Part shown: piece after piece, positions 37,478 through 50,034 of the stretch
How the letters are laid out: each line of letters starts with the position of its first letter
How positions within the stretch are numbered: the first letter of the stretch is position 1
NCBI GenBank assembly: GCA_038501195.1
Contig: JBBPUQ010000005.1
Coordinates: 1,860,001-1,924,000 of the forward strand
Direction: 5' to 3'
DNA from: Nemania diffusa
Taxonomy: Eukaryota > Ascomycota > Sordariomycetes > Xylariales > Xylariaceae
Length of the DNA: 64,000 bases
The notes under the pieces: model-generated
The model's input: the letters and a program-made list of their open reading frames with translations, nothing else
The model's database searches: none
Told to the model about the DNA's origin: nothing
Made by a program: the position numbers and the translations under genes

Positions 37478-39373
37478 CAGAATACTCGCTCGCATTTTGA
37501 CTCATATAAGATAAACGCCAGCCAGTTTACCGCTACTTCATAATATTTCCTAATCTTACATCATGTCTTCTAAGCTTATACTTTAAGTTCTAAGTTAGGG
37601 GGGAGTCTAGTCTATTCTGTTGTTTTATAAGTCGAGGGTAGTAGGTCTTATGTACCTACTGAGAATGAAGGTAGTTGGCAATTACAGTCCATTACTTATT
37701 AGAATCGCTTCGGCTTTTCCTTCTTAGAAACACAGTGATTACATGGGTTAACAACTATGTAGATAATAAGATGATTTCCACATTAGTTCTTACAAGTACT
37801 GCGTATGTAGCAGGTCACCATGTTGAACTCGAAATTGGATTTCATCTACCTAGGACTCGGGGGATATATTACTACTTTCCGGTATCATTCTTTCCGACGG
37901 GCTATAAAGACGATTGAAGTTACTTAATAAACGAGCCAGTCTTGTCGTATAGATAGGTGTGGTACTGGTAGTTACGGTGGGAAGAATTAACCATTAGGGA
38001 TAGAGAGGAAATTGAGTGGTTCTAGGAAGATCGTTCGAGAAGCTGGTGTGGAATCAACTTTAAGTGAACCTTGCAAGTTGCTAATACTCAAAGTTCTGCT
38101 CCGAGGTACCACCTCTCCTGTGAAGCGCGCGGCTTGGTCTGTGCGGTCATCGGTTCCTTGTGGACCATCTCATTTGATCCTCCTCACTTCTCTACCTACA
38201 ATGTACGGAACTAGGTTAACCGTTTAGGTCGCTCGGCACTCGACTACCCGAAGGAGCCACTAGAAACAATGCTCAATCAACCGGCTGTATCGAATGTTTC
38301 ATACTCAAATCCGTCTGCGCGCCTTACATTACGAGGCAACAAAGCCTCGTCGATTCTCTTTAATCCCCCTTCCCCAACCCTCGGGGAAAAACAATAAGAT
38401 ATTTCCGAACCCGAGCAAACTAATTTATTAGTTCAATATCTAATTCTAGCAAAACGGGGGCGCTGCACGCAATACTCCTCACTATTTATGTGTACATATC
38501 ACTTCTCCTAATGAGACGGTATCCAGCTACCTGGGACCTAGATAGGTGTTCTGTTCTCCAGCCATTCATATCTTCAAGTTACATGCTTCTATCTACAATT
38601 ACTATTGGGTCCTGAAATAACCCCCACAACAATTCGCGAATACGCTTAGGGGGCCGGTACAGCCTTTTCAAACCGGTGAGCGAATCCTATCAATAGAAGC
38701 CACAAACCACGTCTCAGGTCGCCCTCTTCGGCCGCAGACCGACATCGATCCTTTCAAGTCTATATGTGCTGAGAGAAAAGGATATCATGACTTGACGTAG
38801 ACGCGACAATATGTTATCGTATGTACAAATTGGCATTCGCTATAGAACCTGTAGCCACGAGTGGAGCAATGCCTAGGTGTAACAAACTAGACCCTCAAAA
38901 TACGTGTGTACATACAATAACGTCTCATACGGAAACAATAGGCAGAGTAAACCTAATATGCCATGCGATCGGAGGCGGAGATGACAAGTCTACTGAACCC
39001 TTGCTTTGCTGCTCTGGCAATCCACGCACGGAAAAACAGCTCGATACCAAAGGTGTATGAAATCAGGCGATTCCATTCAGTAGATTCTGTCGACAGTCCG
39101 CCAAAAGAAACTAAAGGGGTAATATAAAGAGACATAGAATAATTCTAAATCGCCGAGAACAAGTTGATCCGAAATAAACAAAAGAATTCAACCAACGCTC
39201 TTTTCTCCCGTGTAATTGTAGATCGGTCGAACAGATCAATACCAAGATCAGCCAGTAAAAAATAAAGATAAATAAATAAAAAATAAATCCGATCCGATCC
39301 TGTGCTCCTCGCGTACCCCATATTTCATCAAGATATATTCATACGAGAAATACTATGCCCAGTAGCGGATTTT
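37478..39373. other. Intergenic region between THS1 and OPY2
   Basis: The left end is the promoter region of the synthetase. The rest holds no supported gene. ORFs of 60-80 codons on both strands have no family resemblance. The stretch at 39100-39300, just 3' of the Opy2 stop, is AT-rich with TAAA-type repeats consistent with a 3' UTR. Confidence 0.5.
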
Positions 39374-40758
39374 TTATTCGCGCACTGCGTTTTCATCACC
39401 AAACGGGCTGCTATTTCTGGCCATGGCTGTGTAATGCCGGTGGGGATCGATCTGTGAAGCGCGCCTTGTCGATTCTTCAATGACAGCACTCAGTGAGCTG
39501 TTCCTCCTGGAAGCACGCCTCGCTGTAGGGGGGTCAGAAAAGGGTCCCTGGTCGCTAGTAGGTGTATCGTCTTCAATTATCGTTATCGCAGCTGATTCGC
39601 GCTCTTTGCTGGTGGTAGTAGTTTCGTCCTGTACAAGAATTAAAGGGCCAGAACTGTCAAGTTCTGCAATTGTTGTCGTCGCTGGTGTGGATGACGGTTT
39701 GGACGATCCCTTAATATCGACGGTCTTAGGTCCGCTACCAACCCGCACAACTTGCGGTCGTACCGAGGTAGCAGTTGATGTGCTAGCATTCTTTAGGAAC
39801 GTGGAACCAATGCTAAAAGCTGGTGATGGAGGAGGTTTGTCATATTTCTCGTAGTTTACGGATGGAACTGGCGGCGTCGATTCCTCGCTGTTCGTACTCG
39901 CTGCGCGCGACTTCACGCTAACAAGTGATGGTTTGAGGAAGTTGCCTTTCTGAGCTGGCACTGGCGATACAACTACATTCTTGCCATAGATTGTAGACGC
40001 TACACTGGAGCGAGGAGCATACGACGTACGTGCGTAGGACGTTCGGTCGGAAAAATTTGAGATGCCTGAGTATGTCGAATCACGGAGATCGCCGGGTACA
40101 AAGAAGTGTTGATCTTCGTATGGTGACGAAGTAGCACTCTCCGCATGGGCAATGGGAATTGGTGGAACAGGTGGGACCAGCAGCGTTGGCGAGGTTGGTG
40201 TCGCTCTGTTGGTGACGCCTGGGATGTATGCGATTTGGATAATGTTGGAAGCGCGGGTGAGTACTGTCGAGGCAATGGAGTGTACTGTGTGTGTCGACTC
40301 TCTCTGCGATCGCCTCGAGGCAAAATCATTGTCCATGCGTTCTTTCGTACGTTCTCCTTCCCCTTGCCACTGTTCCGCATAGCTTGCCCTCTTGTTCTTA
40401 ATGCAGAATCTCCACACTAAGTATGTCAGGGCCGCAACCAAAACAAGACCTCCTGCTACGCCGCCTGCAACCGCACCCGCGTTAGGGGCCAAACTGCTCG
40501 TCACTGAGGTTTTGGTGACCTTGCACTCGGTTTGCGCACAGGCGTCGCAGGTCTGGGCAATAGTAAAGCAGCTCTCGTTACTGGCACATGATGGGCAGTC
40601 CGGGGGTTCATCAGGGCACAGAACGCATCCTTTTTGACGTCTTACCAACGAGGAACTAATGTCTTCATCTGATGGTTGATATTAGTTAGACGCCGAGCGG
40701 CGTAGGAGCGACGAAACTTACCGACTGCAAAGCCCACGAAACCGGGTATCCCTGCCAT
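39374..40758 (-). CDS. opy2: Opy2-like membrane anchor of the HOG MAPK pathway
   Basis: Opy2 is a plasma-membrane protein that recruits Ste50 and Ste11 to the Sho1 branch of the high-osmolarity pathway. Exons on the complement are 40722-40758 and 39374-40668; the 53-nt intron runs from GTAAGT to CAG. The product is 443 aa. The start is ATG at 40758 (MAGIPGFVGFAV). The short extracellular part has eight cysteines at about residues 27-61 (spacing C-x2-C-x6-C-x2-C-x5-C-x6-C-x2-C-x4-C), the Opy2 signature. A glycine-rich single transmembrane segment follows at about 75-98 (GGVAGGLVLVAALTYLVW). The long cytoplasmic tail is Ser/Thr/Pro-rich and disordered, as expected of a Ste50-binding scaffold. 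No cleavable signal peptide is evident, so membrane insertion probably relies on the transmembrane segment. Confidence 0.88.
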
Positions 40759-43700
40759 GTTTGAGACTGTATGGTAGACGTCAAACAGTTGTCGAAATCG
40801 AAAAAGTATTTACAATCTGACGAGTGCTCTGATGCGGATCGACAATCTTCTAAGGAAGAGTGGGAACTAGGTCAACGCCGAGGATGGAGTGGGCGTGGGC
40901 GCTGCAGATCTTGTTGCTTTGATGGGCGGGTCGTATCTCTCTCGCTTGCAGTTGAGGGTACCTAGCAAGTAGAATACAATTGATCTAATTCCAACTCAAT
41001 AGACAGCTGCAATTCTACCGTTGTGACAATATTTGCGCAAAGCTATGAAGGCTGCAAAGCATGTAGCCGACGTGGACTGAGGCAGAAAATAGGGGGAGGA
41101 GACAGGGTAATGATTGAATTGATCAAACGAGTGACTATGAGGCTAGCTCAATGAAACGAAACGAAAAGACAGTAAGTATAGCGACCGCTGGCGACGGGTA
41201 ATCTAGAGCGACATGAGGAATATCCAGTATCCGTGGAATTTCGAAGACGATAGAGAATGACCGTCGGCTGACACTGTCGCTGTCAAGTTAAGTCGAGGCA
41301 GAGGAGCGCTGATGGTGCGAGCAATTAGGGAGGCTTGATTGTGCAATGCGGCGGTTTGTGAGAGGGCGACCAAAGAAGTGGAAGGGGGAGGAGACAAAGG
41401 ACATGATGGCAGGGACGGGGCTCCTCCTGTATTCAGGCGTACAGTACTCAGGGAGCTGGAAATACAAATTGCGGGTACCGGTTTAATCTCGAAGAGACTC
41501 CAAGCCGGCAGGACAGCAGTAATCTGGCCAAAGGACCGCTAGACTAGATGCCGGAAGGCACTAACTGCAGGTACACTACACGACCTGTTCTGGGCTAGGA
41601 GATCTGCCCTCTCATTGGTCTGCTGCTACTATTGCAATGTACCTACCTAACATGGATAAGCTGCTTAGGTAAACATCCCTTAGGATATGAGTAGGGTATA
41701 GTTAGATATTGTTAGGTATAATAATAATAGTCGCCAGATCGCAGCATAAACGCGGTTACCAGGTAGGTACCTAGACCTGCACTTTAATCTAGCAGTAGGA
41801 ATCGGATTGGCGCAAGTAGACGCGATGCCAAGGCGATCCAGCTAGGGTACGCATACCTATGTACATATACCTAGGTAGTTTACATTCAATACAGAGTACC
41901 TATTCTATCGCGGTATTCTATCCCGTAGATTAAACCTAGATACATACTTATCAGTAATATGCTTGGACAGCTCTAAGTCGTTTCCTCCCTACTTTATATC
42001 ATCTATATGGTGCTTGTATAACTAGCCTATATATTATCAAAAGAGGTTTCAGGGCTAGGTTTCTCACTCACCTACATATATAGGTAGGTATCTGAGACTC
42101 AACGGTCTCTTTGAAGACTGGAGCCTAACGCGTGGTTTACGATAATAATAAAGAATAGAAATGGTAAAGCGTCCTTTAGCGTAGGTATTCGCCTACATCA
42201 ATCATATAAGATGCATCAGACACCGCCTATATCATGGTGCGCAACCCTTTGCTTTCACGCCATCGAGAATGAATCCCATCATCGCCTCACCAGTTCAATA
42301 GCTACCCAGCTTGCCACGAACCAATATTTTCGAAATCAGGGGTCATGGCGAACAAGATGTCATTCAACCATCAATACTTTTACGGCTGAAATCTAAAATC
42401 GGAGTTATGGTACCTAGTGCGCAATTGCTTTAGACTTGGGACTTCTGAAGGTCTTCGGGATGGTCCATCTGTCATGTGCTCATAATATTGTAGATATATA
42501 GGTGATCTGCTTTTATGCCGTGGTTACTGCCACGTATAGTCAGAACGAGGTTGGCACTCTGTATTGGTTTCGGGGTTCCCAACGAAGCTGGTCATTTAAA
42601 AAGCGGCACTGATATTGATAATTGAAGATCAAAAAGAATAATGCCGCGAGGAGCAGCATTTTGATACGGAGTTGGTCACCCACGCTGTTCCCGCCTGTAG
42701 TGAGCCAACAGAACCTTTCCTTGATTTGAGAGAGCACTATATAACACAATGCAGCATCGGTATTGGACCACGTAACAAGGCCATCTATGATTGGTGCTGC
42801 TGATGTGAGACCGAAATTATGCACATTAGCGAACAGGTAGGTCGCACCGCGTGGTATCACTGGAAGAAAACATCATATCCCTCATTATTGCCTGGAGATT
42901 GCATTTTCGGTTTGTCTCTCTGCCACTACGTACATAGTTAGGTAGTCTAACGGCTATGTACCTACTGGGACTCACACCTTGTTGTCTACATAGGTATCTT
43001 AGGTCAGTAACTGATTCTTATTGACAAGATAAATCGTGCTAGGTACTCGTCCAGAGATAGTAGACGATCGGGATGTAGGTATGGCCCTACCTATTATACT
43101 ACAAGTATCTAGTTACCACCGTATAGTCGTCTAGGTCGGAGGTATTTTTTTCTGGTACTCTGTGAGTCTGTATGTGTGAATCTGTTTAAGTATGTCAAAG
43201 CTGAAGAACCCCTTTCCCCCTACCCCGGGTCGGGCTGTGGGAGACTACTAGGATAGCATAGTGGTTCCGGTTGCCAAGCCTGCTATTTTTATCCCATCTT
43301 TTCTTGTTTTTATTTGGTGAGGGATTGGTACAACGTCTCCTACCTATCTGTTGTTTGTTACCATGTCTCTAAAGTAGTCCTCAATTTACCGACCTTAAAC
43401 ACTATTCGATATTATAATGGTTGGTTTCCTTCACACTAAGTGGCCAGAGCTATCCATGCGCCAACAAACCGGCGTATGTATGTTGAATACCTAGAGCAAT
43501 GGTCGGTCACAGGCTACGCAGTTCATAAGGATCTTGATGCGGGTTAGTGCCGTATGTACACTACTTGTATGCAGAATTCCCAGGACCTGCATCTACTATG
43601 TACAGGGTCGAGGATGGGGCAGTTTTGCTTCGCCTCATAAAACCAACAGCAAATGGCGACAACAAGTTTTCTATTACTCGGTCGATACATACTCAGTGCC

Positions 43701-45364
43701 TAGCACAGTGCTACAAGAGATTTACGGAGACTCGTATGTACATACACACTAGCAGTGCTAGTTGTTCTCGGTAAGTGTATTCTGATGGTGGAGGATTCAG
43801 GAGATCACTTTAACCCCTGAAGATACGGGTTCTAGGTACAACACTGACGAGAAACTAACCTCTTATTATAATAGTTATTTTGAGAAAAAGCACTTTTCTT
43901 TTCGCGATTTCAATAGAATATTATTCCTAATAGCGAAAGAGAAAGATATTTCCGTCCCCCATTGCCTACCTATGCACTGAGGTTTCGGGCTTGACCTTCG
44001 TAAATTTAGGGAGGGACAGCATAATGAGACCCGCTTGCCTGCTGACGAATGATTGCGTCTCTTATTGGGAGTCAGGGGTTCGCGTAGCTGTCTTAGCTTT
44101 GACACTGTACGATAGAACAACTTAGCACTAAAGCTGTGGCTGAGTTTGGCCATCAGCTGAACGAGACAGGTATACTGTACATACCTCCACCTTGAGTAAA
44201 TAAAACTATGTATCTCCTTCATAGACTTTACTCGACTCATGTTGTTCCTAAATAGTAAAAAACAACCTAAAGACTATCTCTAAAATCATGTGCGGATATC
44301 TACCCACTTGCAGAATCTCCTCACAAATGACGTATATAGTTGAGCTAGGTAGGTAGGTGCCATTCATACCCATGCATCTTGCGACCATATACCGGTATGT
44401 TACAATACATCGGTATATCCGCCTTTAGCGTCCAACCACCTAAAGAGGTACCTATGTACCTGCCAACATGTTACCTGTGGCTTATTGGCGTGGAATGTGT
44501 TCGACTAACTTGCCCAGAGCACGGCAGCTCAGAATCAACTTAAGACTCAAGCGATAGCCGTGAAGAAGCTTAAGTGTCGTAGACTAAGTGCTCCGCCTTG
44601 TGTCGCGGACTGCGAATATGGAGAAGCGGAAAGACTTACTTACAGCAAGTACAGCCGTGCTGGATTCACTCATGCGCTGTCGCGTCAGCGCAGCGCGTAG
44701 GCGTAACGTAGCCTAAAGTTCTGATTTTAGGGCTGTTCACCAAGCTAAGCCACACGGACCCGTAGAAGAAGCCCCATCGTCCATGCCGTAATTGGCTTAG
44801 TGTCTGTTCCCATCTAAACCGGTGGTGGCCACTAGAGAATAGGTACAGTACCATGTACTTTCAGGTGATGAATGGAGGCTGGCTCATGCAGATCCCAGCC
44901 TGAAGAAAATACGAGTTTACCTAAAGGCGTCACTGTCCCATGTACATTCTCCCTGTTCTTATTCTGAAACAATTTACCACTACGAAGAGATTTTTCCCTT
45001 ACCTACTTACCACCTACCTAACGCTGGGTGATTCGTCGCATCATATCATCTATCATCTTTTCATCCTCTTCCTCACCCGCTACTTGCTGTTTTGCAGCAC
45101 ACGCCCACTCCCCTCGCCTGCAAACAGTACCATCGCTTTCCGTGTCCAAGCTCTTTGTCCATCGTAGGGGGAAACGCTGGATCTGAGAGCTTTTACCCCT
45201 AGATCAGATCCCATCTACCTACACTTAGACTAAGACTTCCTCTGTCTGATAGTCGGTATCAAGGCAGCCATTTCCCAGGACATTCGGGTTTGGTTTATAC
45301 AGTTTTCAGTCAACGCGTCGTCTTATACAAGTGCGAGTAAGGGCCTGCTGAGCCGATCGCGACC
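40759..45364. other. Divergent intergenic region between OPY2 and chitin synthase
   Basis: This spans 4.6 kb between head-to-head genes and should hold both promoters. The middle (about 41.6-44.5 kb) is AT-rich, with many TAGGTAGG-type motifs, for example near 41760, 41870, 42080 and 44350. The longest frames (42540-42860 minus and 43875-44240 minus) match nothing I know. CT-rich DNA at about 45050-45120 is a plausible core promoter or leader of the chitin synthase gene. Confidence 0.5.
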
Positions 45365-48237
45365 ATGGCGTACAATTCCCAGGGGAATAATAACGACTAT
45401 GACGGGCACCGGCTCCAAGATCTCCCTACCGGCAGCACAGTAAGTTTAAAAGTTTAACCTAAACCATCATGCCGGGTCTCCAACAGATTAGCATTCAAGG
45501 TTAGATGGCTGACAGCACTCTTCACAGTATCATCTGCCACCCGCCGACCAAGATGAGGATGACTCGCAACGGCACCTACTCGGTCAGACACCCGGCCACT
45601 ACGAGCAGGATCGTTTAGGCGCACATACACCACCCGTACGCCCTGTCTCTGCGTACAGCCTGACGGAATCGTACACAACCAGCGCTCCTCCGATGACCCA
45701 GACACCCCAGCCCTATGGAAATGAATATGCAGGAGCGTACGGAGGGCATCAGCTGGAAGACACTGGTGGTTTTGGCTTTGGCACACCCCGGCCAGCCTCC
45801 ACTGTAGACTCCGACGAGAGTTGGTTGCGGCGTCAGCAGCCCGGTGGTGCGCCTGGTGGCCTAAAGCGCTACAATACACGAAAGGTCAAGCTTGTTCAGG
45901 GTGTTCTAAGTACAGAATATCCTGTCCCTAGCGCCATCAAGAACGCAGTTCAGCCGAAATATCGTGATACAGAGAGCGGCACCGGAGAGTTTGTCAATAT
46001 GCGGTACACTGCCGCTACCTGTGACCCCAACGACTTCACACTCAAGAACGGTTACGATCTTCGCCCTAGGATGTATAACAGGCATACTGAGCTTCTGATC
46101 GCGATTACTTACTACAATGAGGATAAGGTCTTGTTCTCCCGAACCCTACACGGTGTCATGCAGAACATCCGCGATATCGTCAACTTGAAGAAATCCACCT
46201 TCTGGAACAAAGGCGGCCCTGCTTGGCAGAAGATTGTTGTATGCTTTGTCTTCGACGGTATAGAGAAGGCCGACAAGGATACGCTAGATGTCCTCGCAAC
46301 TATTGGTGTCTTCCAGGATGGTATCATCAAGAAGGAGGTCAATGGCAAGGAAACAGTGGCTCACATTTTCGAGTACACTACCCAGTTGTCTGTAACCCCG
46401 AACCAGCAACTTATCCGACCGACCGATGATAGCCCCCAGACGCTGCCACCGGTCCAGATGATTTTCTGCTTGAAGCAGAAAAACAGCAAGAAGATTAATT
46501 CGCACCGTTGGCTTTTCAACGCCTTTGGTCGCATATTAAACCCCGAAGTCTGCATTCTTCTTGATGCTGGTACCAAACCAGGAGCCAAGTCACTGCTAGC
46601 ATTGTGGGAGGGCTTCTACAATGACAAGGATCTCGGTGGTGCTTGTGGTGAAATCCACGCCATGTTGGGTAAAGGTGGCAAAAAGCTGCTCAATCCGCTC
46701 GTTGCTGTGCAGAACTTCGAGTACAAGATCTCTAATATTCTCGACAAACCTCTTGAAAGCTCTTTCGGCTACGTTTCTGTGCTTCCTGGTGCCTTTTCCG
46801 CCTACCGCTTCCGGGCGATTATGGGCCGACCTCTAGAGCAATATTTCCATGGTGACCATACTCTCTCTAAAATCCTAGGAAAGAAGGGTATCGAAGGCAT
46901 GAACATTTTCAAGAAAAACATGTTCTTGGCCGAAGATCGAATTCTCTGTTTTGAGCTTGTGGCAAAAGCTGGATCAAAATGGCATCTCACGTATATCAAG
47001 GCAGCCAAGGGTGAGACCGACGTTCCTGAAGGTGCGCCAGAATTCATCAGTCAGCGACGTAGATGGCTCAACGGTTCTTTTGCTGCCTCACTTTACTCTC
47101 TGATGCATTTTGGTCGGATGTACAAGAGTGGCCACAATATTCTCCGCATGTTCTTCTTCCATCTCCAACTTCTTTACAACATCGCAAACGTCCTGTTCAC
47201 ATGGTTCAGTTTGGCCTCATACTACTTGACCACGACTGTTATCATGGATTTGGTTGGTTCACCTGATGAAGCTACGGGTCGATCGGGCTGGCCCTTCGGA
47301 AACACGGCTTCACCGATTATCAACATCATTCTCCAGTACCTTTACGTTGCCTTTGTTATTCTCCAGTTTATTCTCGCGCTCGGCAATCGTCCCAAAGGTA
47401 GCAAATGGCAGTATATCAGTTCCTTCGCACTGTTCGGTTTAATCCAATTCTACATTATCATCCTGTCGCTTTTCCTGGTAGTCACCGCTTTCACCAACCC
47501 GGCGAACAAAATCCAAGGTGATGCCGGCGACGCACTCAAATCACTGTTCACGACAAATTCAGAAGTCGGCATTATCATAGTAGCATTACTCGCTACCTTC
47601 GGGCTGTACTACATTGCGTCTTTCCTTTATCTGGACCCCTGGCACATGTTCCATTCATTCCCCTCATATCTGATTCTCGCTTCGACTTACATCAATATCC
47701 TGAATGTCTACGCCTTCAACAACTGGCACGATGTGTCATGGGGTACCAAGGGTTCGGACAAGTCGGAGGCTTTGCCAACCGCGCAAGTCGTGAAAGACGA
47801 AAAGGGTGAAGCAGCTGTCGAAGAGGTAGACAAACCCCAGGAGGATATCGACAGTCAGTTTGAACAGACGGTCAAGCGTGCGTTGGCTCCTTTCAAGCCT
47901 GTGCCTGAGGACGACAAGCCCGATCTGGAGGATTCGTACAAAGCTTTCCGAACATCGCTAGTCATTACTTGGTTGTTCACCAATATTGCACTCATCATCG
48001 GTGTTACAAGTGACAGCCTGAACGTATTCGGTATTAGTGTAAGTCTCGACTATGGCCGTGATGACAACTCAAGTGTCAGAGTACTAACGTCAAGAACAGG
48101 GCAAAGCTTCCGACAGGGCTGCAGCCTACTTCAAGTTCCTCTTGATTGCCACCGCGATTCTCTCTCTCGTCCGCTTCATCGGATGCTTGTGGTTCCTGGG
48201 TAAGACGGGCATCATGTGCTGCTTCGCAAGACGGTAA
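45365..48237 (+). CDS. chsB: Chitin synthase, class III
   Basis: This integral membrane GT2 enzyme polymerises UDP-GlcNAc into wall chitin. Class III, found in filamentous fungi, is important for hyphal tip growth. Exons are 45365-45439, 45528-48038 and 48100-48237, with introns of 88 and 61 nt that begin GTAAGT and end CAG. The product is 907 aa, normal for the class. The start ATG sits in a good context (GACCATGG), and the first residues [20 protein letters not shown] match the family's N-terminus. After a hydrophilic N-terminus comes the chitin synthase N-terminal domain, then the catalytic core with DAGT, AEDR (about residue 494) and QRRRW (about 533). Several membrane segments follow, and the C-terminus is [12 protein letters not shown]. 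The symbol follows A. nidulans chsB; the Neurospora class III gene is named chs-1. Its nearest downstream neighbour, the OTU gene, is unrelated. Confidence 0.95.
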
Positions 48238-48936
48238 ACAGAAGGAGAACTTGGATGAAATCAAAGCCGGTCTTGCTCTATACTCCAATTTGTGTATAAA
48301 ATGGACCATCTATGGGACCTGGCGTCATAAGTCTGTCTATTTCTTGTTTTTCTATACTGGATAGATGGAAGAGAGCGTGGCTAGGTGTGGGCAACAATAT
48401 CGACCCTAAAACTTGTACTTGCAGCATAATGATCACAGGCTGCCTCGAGAACTCGTCCGACTGCGATCGAGAGCGAGTTTTCGATTGTTTTATATGCTAT
48501 TAATAGGCTAAACTGAACGATTGAATTTATCTGACATGCGCCCTTCTAAGTTGTGCTCTGTACCCAGCGTGGATTTTTTAGTTACTTGATGCATGCTACC
48601 TAGATCGAGCCATTATATCTACGCGTATAGGTAGTTCCCATGTAGCAACGAGAATGGCGGGGCAAACTGAACATCAGCTAGGTACCTAACGCAGCTCTGA
48701 GTAGACCCACTAGTCACAAAGTAATAACCCCACCACCACCTGCAGCCCATTTAACATTTTAACAACCAGAAGGTACCTATAGATCTAGATACAAATATGG
48801 ATATATGAAGAGCTCTCCTTACACGTTTTTATATCACAAAGGTGCGGGTTTTAATACGGGCTCTACAACCACCTCTGATCCCAAGACAGCACTTAGATTT
48901 CCGAGGTCAATTCATAGATTGACAACCGTAATCGCC
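48238..48936. other. Intergenic region between chitin synthase and the OTU gene
   Basis: This holds the 3' UTR of the chitin synthase gene and the promoter of the next gene on the same strand. A frame continuous with the OTU gene starts at an ATG at 48805, but the segment 48805-48936 looks like leader sequence, not conserved protein. Confidence 0.5.
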
Positions 48937-50034
48937 ATGGAGACGCCGGAAGCAATCCAGGCCCGCCATCGCAAGGAGCAGCGAGACCTACAGTCGCGCA
49001 TCACCAGTAAGAAGAAGAACGCCACAAAGAAGACGCGGAAGGGCGTCAACGACGAGTGTGCGACTCTCGAGCGGGAACTCAAGCAGCGTCAAGAGCAGGA
49101 ACTCGCCGCCTTGAATGGGGATAGAGACGGAAATCTCGACGGGCGGGGAGAAGAAAAGGATGAAGAGCCCAACGGCATAAGGGAAGACGCAGCGAGGAAA
49201 GACACAGAAGGCGCTGACAGCACAGAAGCGGAGACGAGTGGTATTACGGATCTATTAAAAGACACAACGATATCAACAGGCGCACCCACCCAGACACAAT
49301 CCTCACAGCCGCCCTCGCAAGCACGACCACACCCCCCCGAACCGACCGCACAACCACAGGCGCAGGGACAGGGCGAGGGACAAGGAGGAGGGAAGAAGCG
49401 CAACCGCCAGAAAGAGCGCATGGCGCGCCGCGCCGCGGAGCGCGAGACGGCGGCCGAGGCCGCGGCGCAGGAGGCGCAGGGCATGACGGACCACCGGGGG
49501 CTGGAGCGGTCGGCTCTCGAGCGCGCCTTCAGCGCCCACGGGCTCGTCGAGCACGAGATCCGGCCCGACGGGCACTGCCTGTTCTCCGCCGTCGCGGACC
49601 AGCTCGCGCAGCGGAAGATCCCCATATCCCCCGCCGTCTCCTCCTCCTCCTCCTCTCTGCCCAACGGGACTACAGCGAGTAGCAGCGGTGGCGGGGAGGG
49701 CGAGGCGGCAGCGCCGTACAAGGTCGTGCGCAGGGCGGCCACGGATTACATGGAGAGCCACGCGGACGACTTCGCGCCGTTCCTCGAGGAGCCGCTGGAG
49801 AGCTACGTCCCCAAGATCCGGGACACGGCCGAGTGGGGCGGGCAGCTGGAGCTGCTCGCCCTCGCCAGCGCGTATCGGGTCGAGATCAGGGTCGTGCAGG
49901 ACGGGCGGACGGAGACGGTGCGGCCGGGCGGAGGGGTGGGAGTGGAGGGGGAGGGCGATAGGACGATCTGGCTTGCGTATTATCGCCACGGGTACGGGCT
50001 TGGCGAGCATTACAACTCGCTAAGGAAGGGGTGA
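48937..50034 (+). CDS. OTU2: OTU-domain cysteine protease (OTU2/OTUD6-like deubiquitinase)
   Basis: OTU-family deubiquitinase of the OTUD6/yeast Otu2 type, associated in other species with ubiquitin signalling on ribosomes. It is a single exon of 365 aa. I chose the ATG at 48937 (GCCATGGAG, good context) because RHRKEQRDLQSRI and KKKNATKKTRKGVND, both conserved in this subfamily, begin a few residues later. The upstream ATG at 48805 would add 44 residues of unconserved sequence. An N-terminal basic/coiled region (1-60), a disordered Gln/Pro/Gly-rich linker and a basic helix (about 152-175) precede the OTU domain (about 200-363). The catalytic residues are visible: Asp211 and Cys214 in DGHCLF, and His358 in GEHYNSL. 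GC content is high from about 49.4 kb, which opens long shadow frames in the other frames. A Ser run and a Gly-rich loop interrupt the domain near 235-257. Confidence 0.9.
   Translation: METPEAIQARHRKEQRDLQSRITSKKKNATKKTRKGVNDECATLERELKQRQEQELAALNGDRDGNLDGRGEEKDEEPNGIREDAARKDTEGADSTEAETSGITDLLKDTTISTGAPTQTQSSQPPSQARPHPPEPTAQPQAQGQGEGQGGGKKRNRQKERMARRAAERETAAEAAAQEAQGMTDHRGLERSALERAFSAHGLVEHEIRPDGHCLFSAVADQLAQRKIPISPAVSSSSSSLPNGTTASSSGGGEGEAAAPYKVVRRAATDYMESHADDFAPFLEEPLESYVPKIRDTAEWGGQLELLALASAYRVEIRVVQDGRTETVRPGGGVGVEGEGDRTIWLAYYRHGYGLGEHYNSLRKG

Noticed and set aside
42540..42860. 106-codon minus-strand frame in the OPY2-chitin synthase spacer
   Set aside because: It has a hydrophobic stretch but no family resemblance, and the surrounding DNA is noncoding in character.
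49089..50010. Long minus-strand frames opposite the OTU gene
   Set aside because: They are opposite a conserved OTU domain with visible catalytic residues. They result from high GC content.
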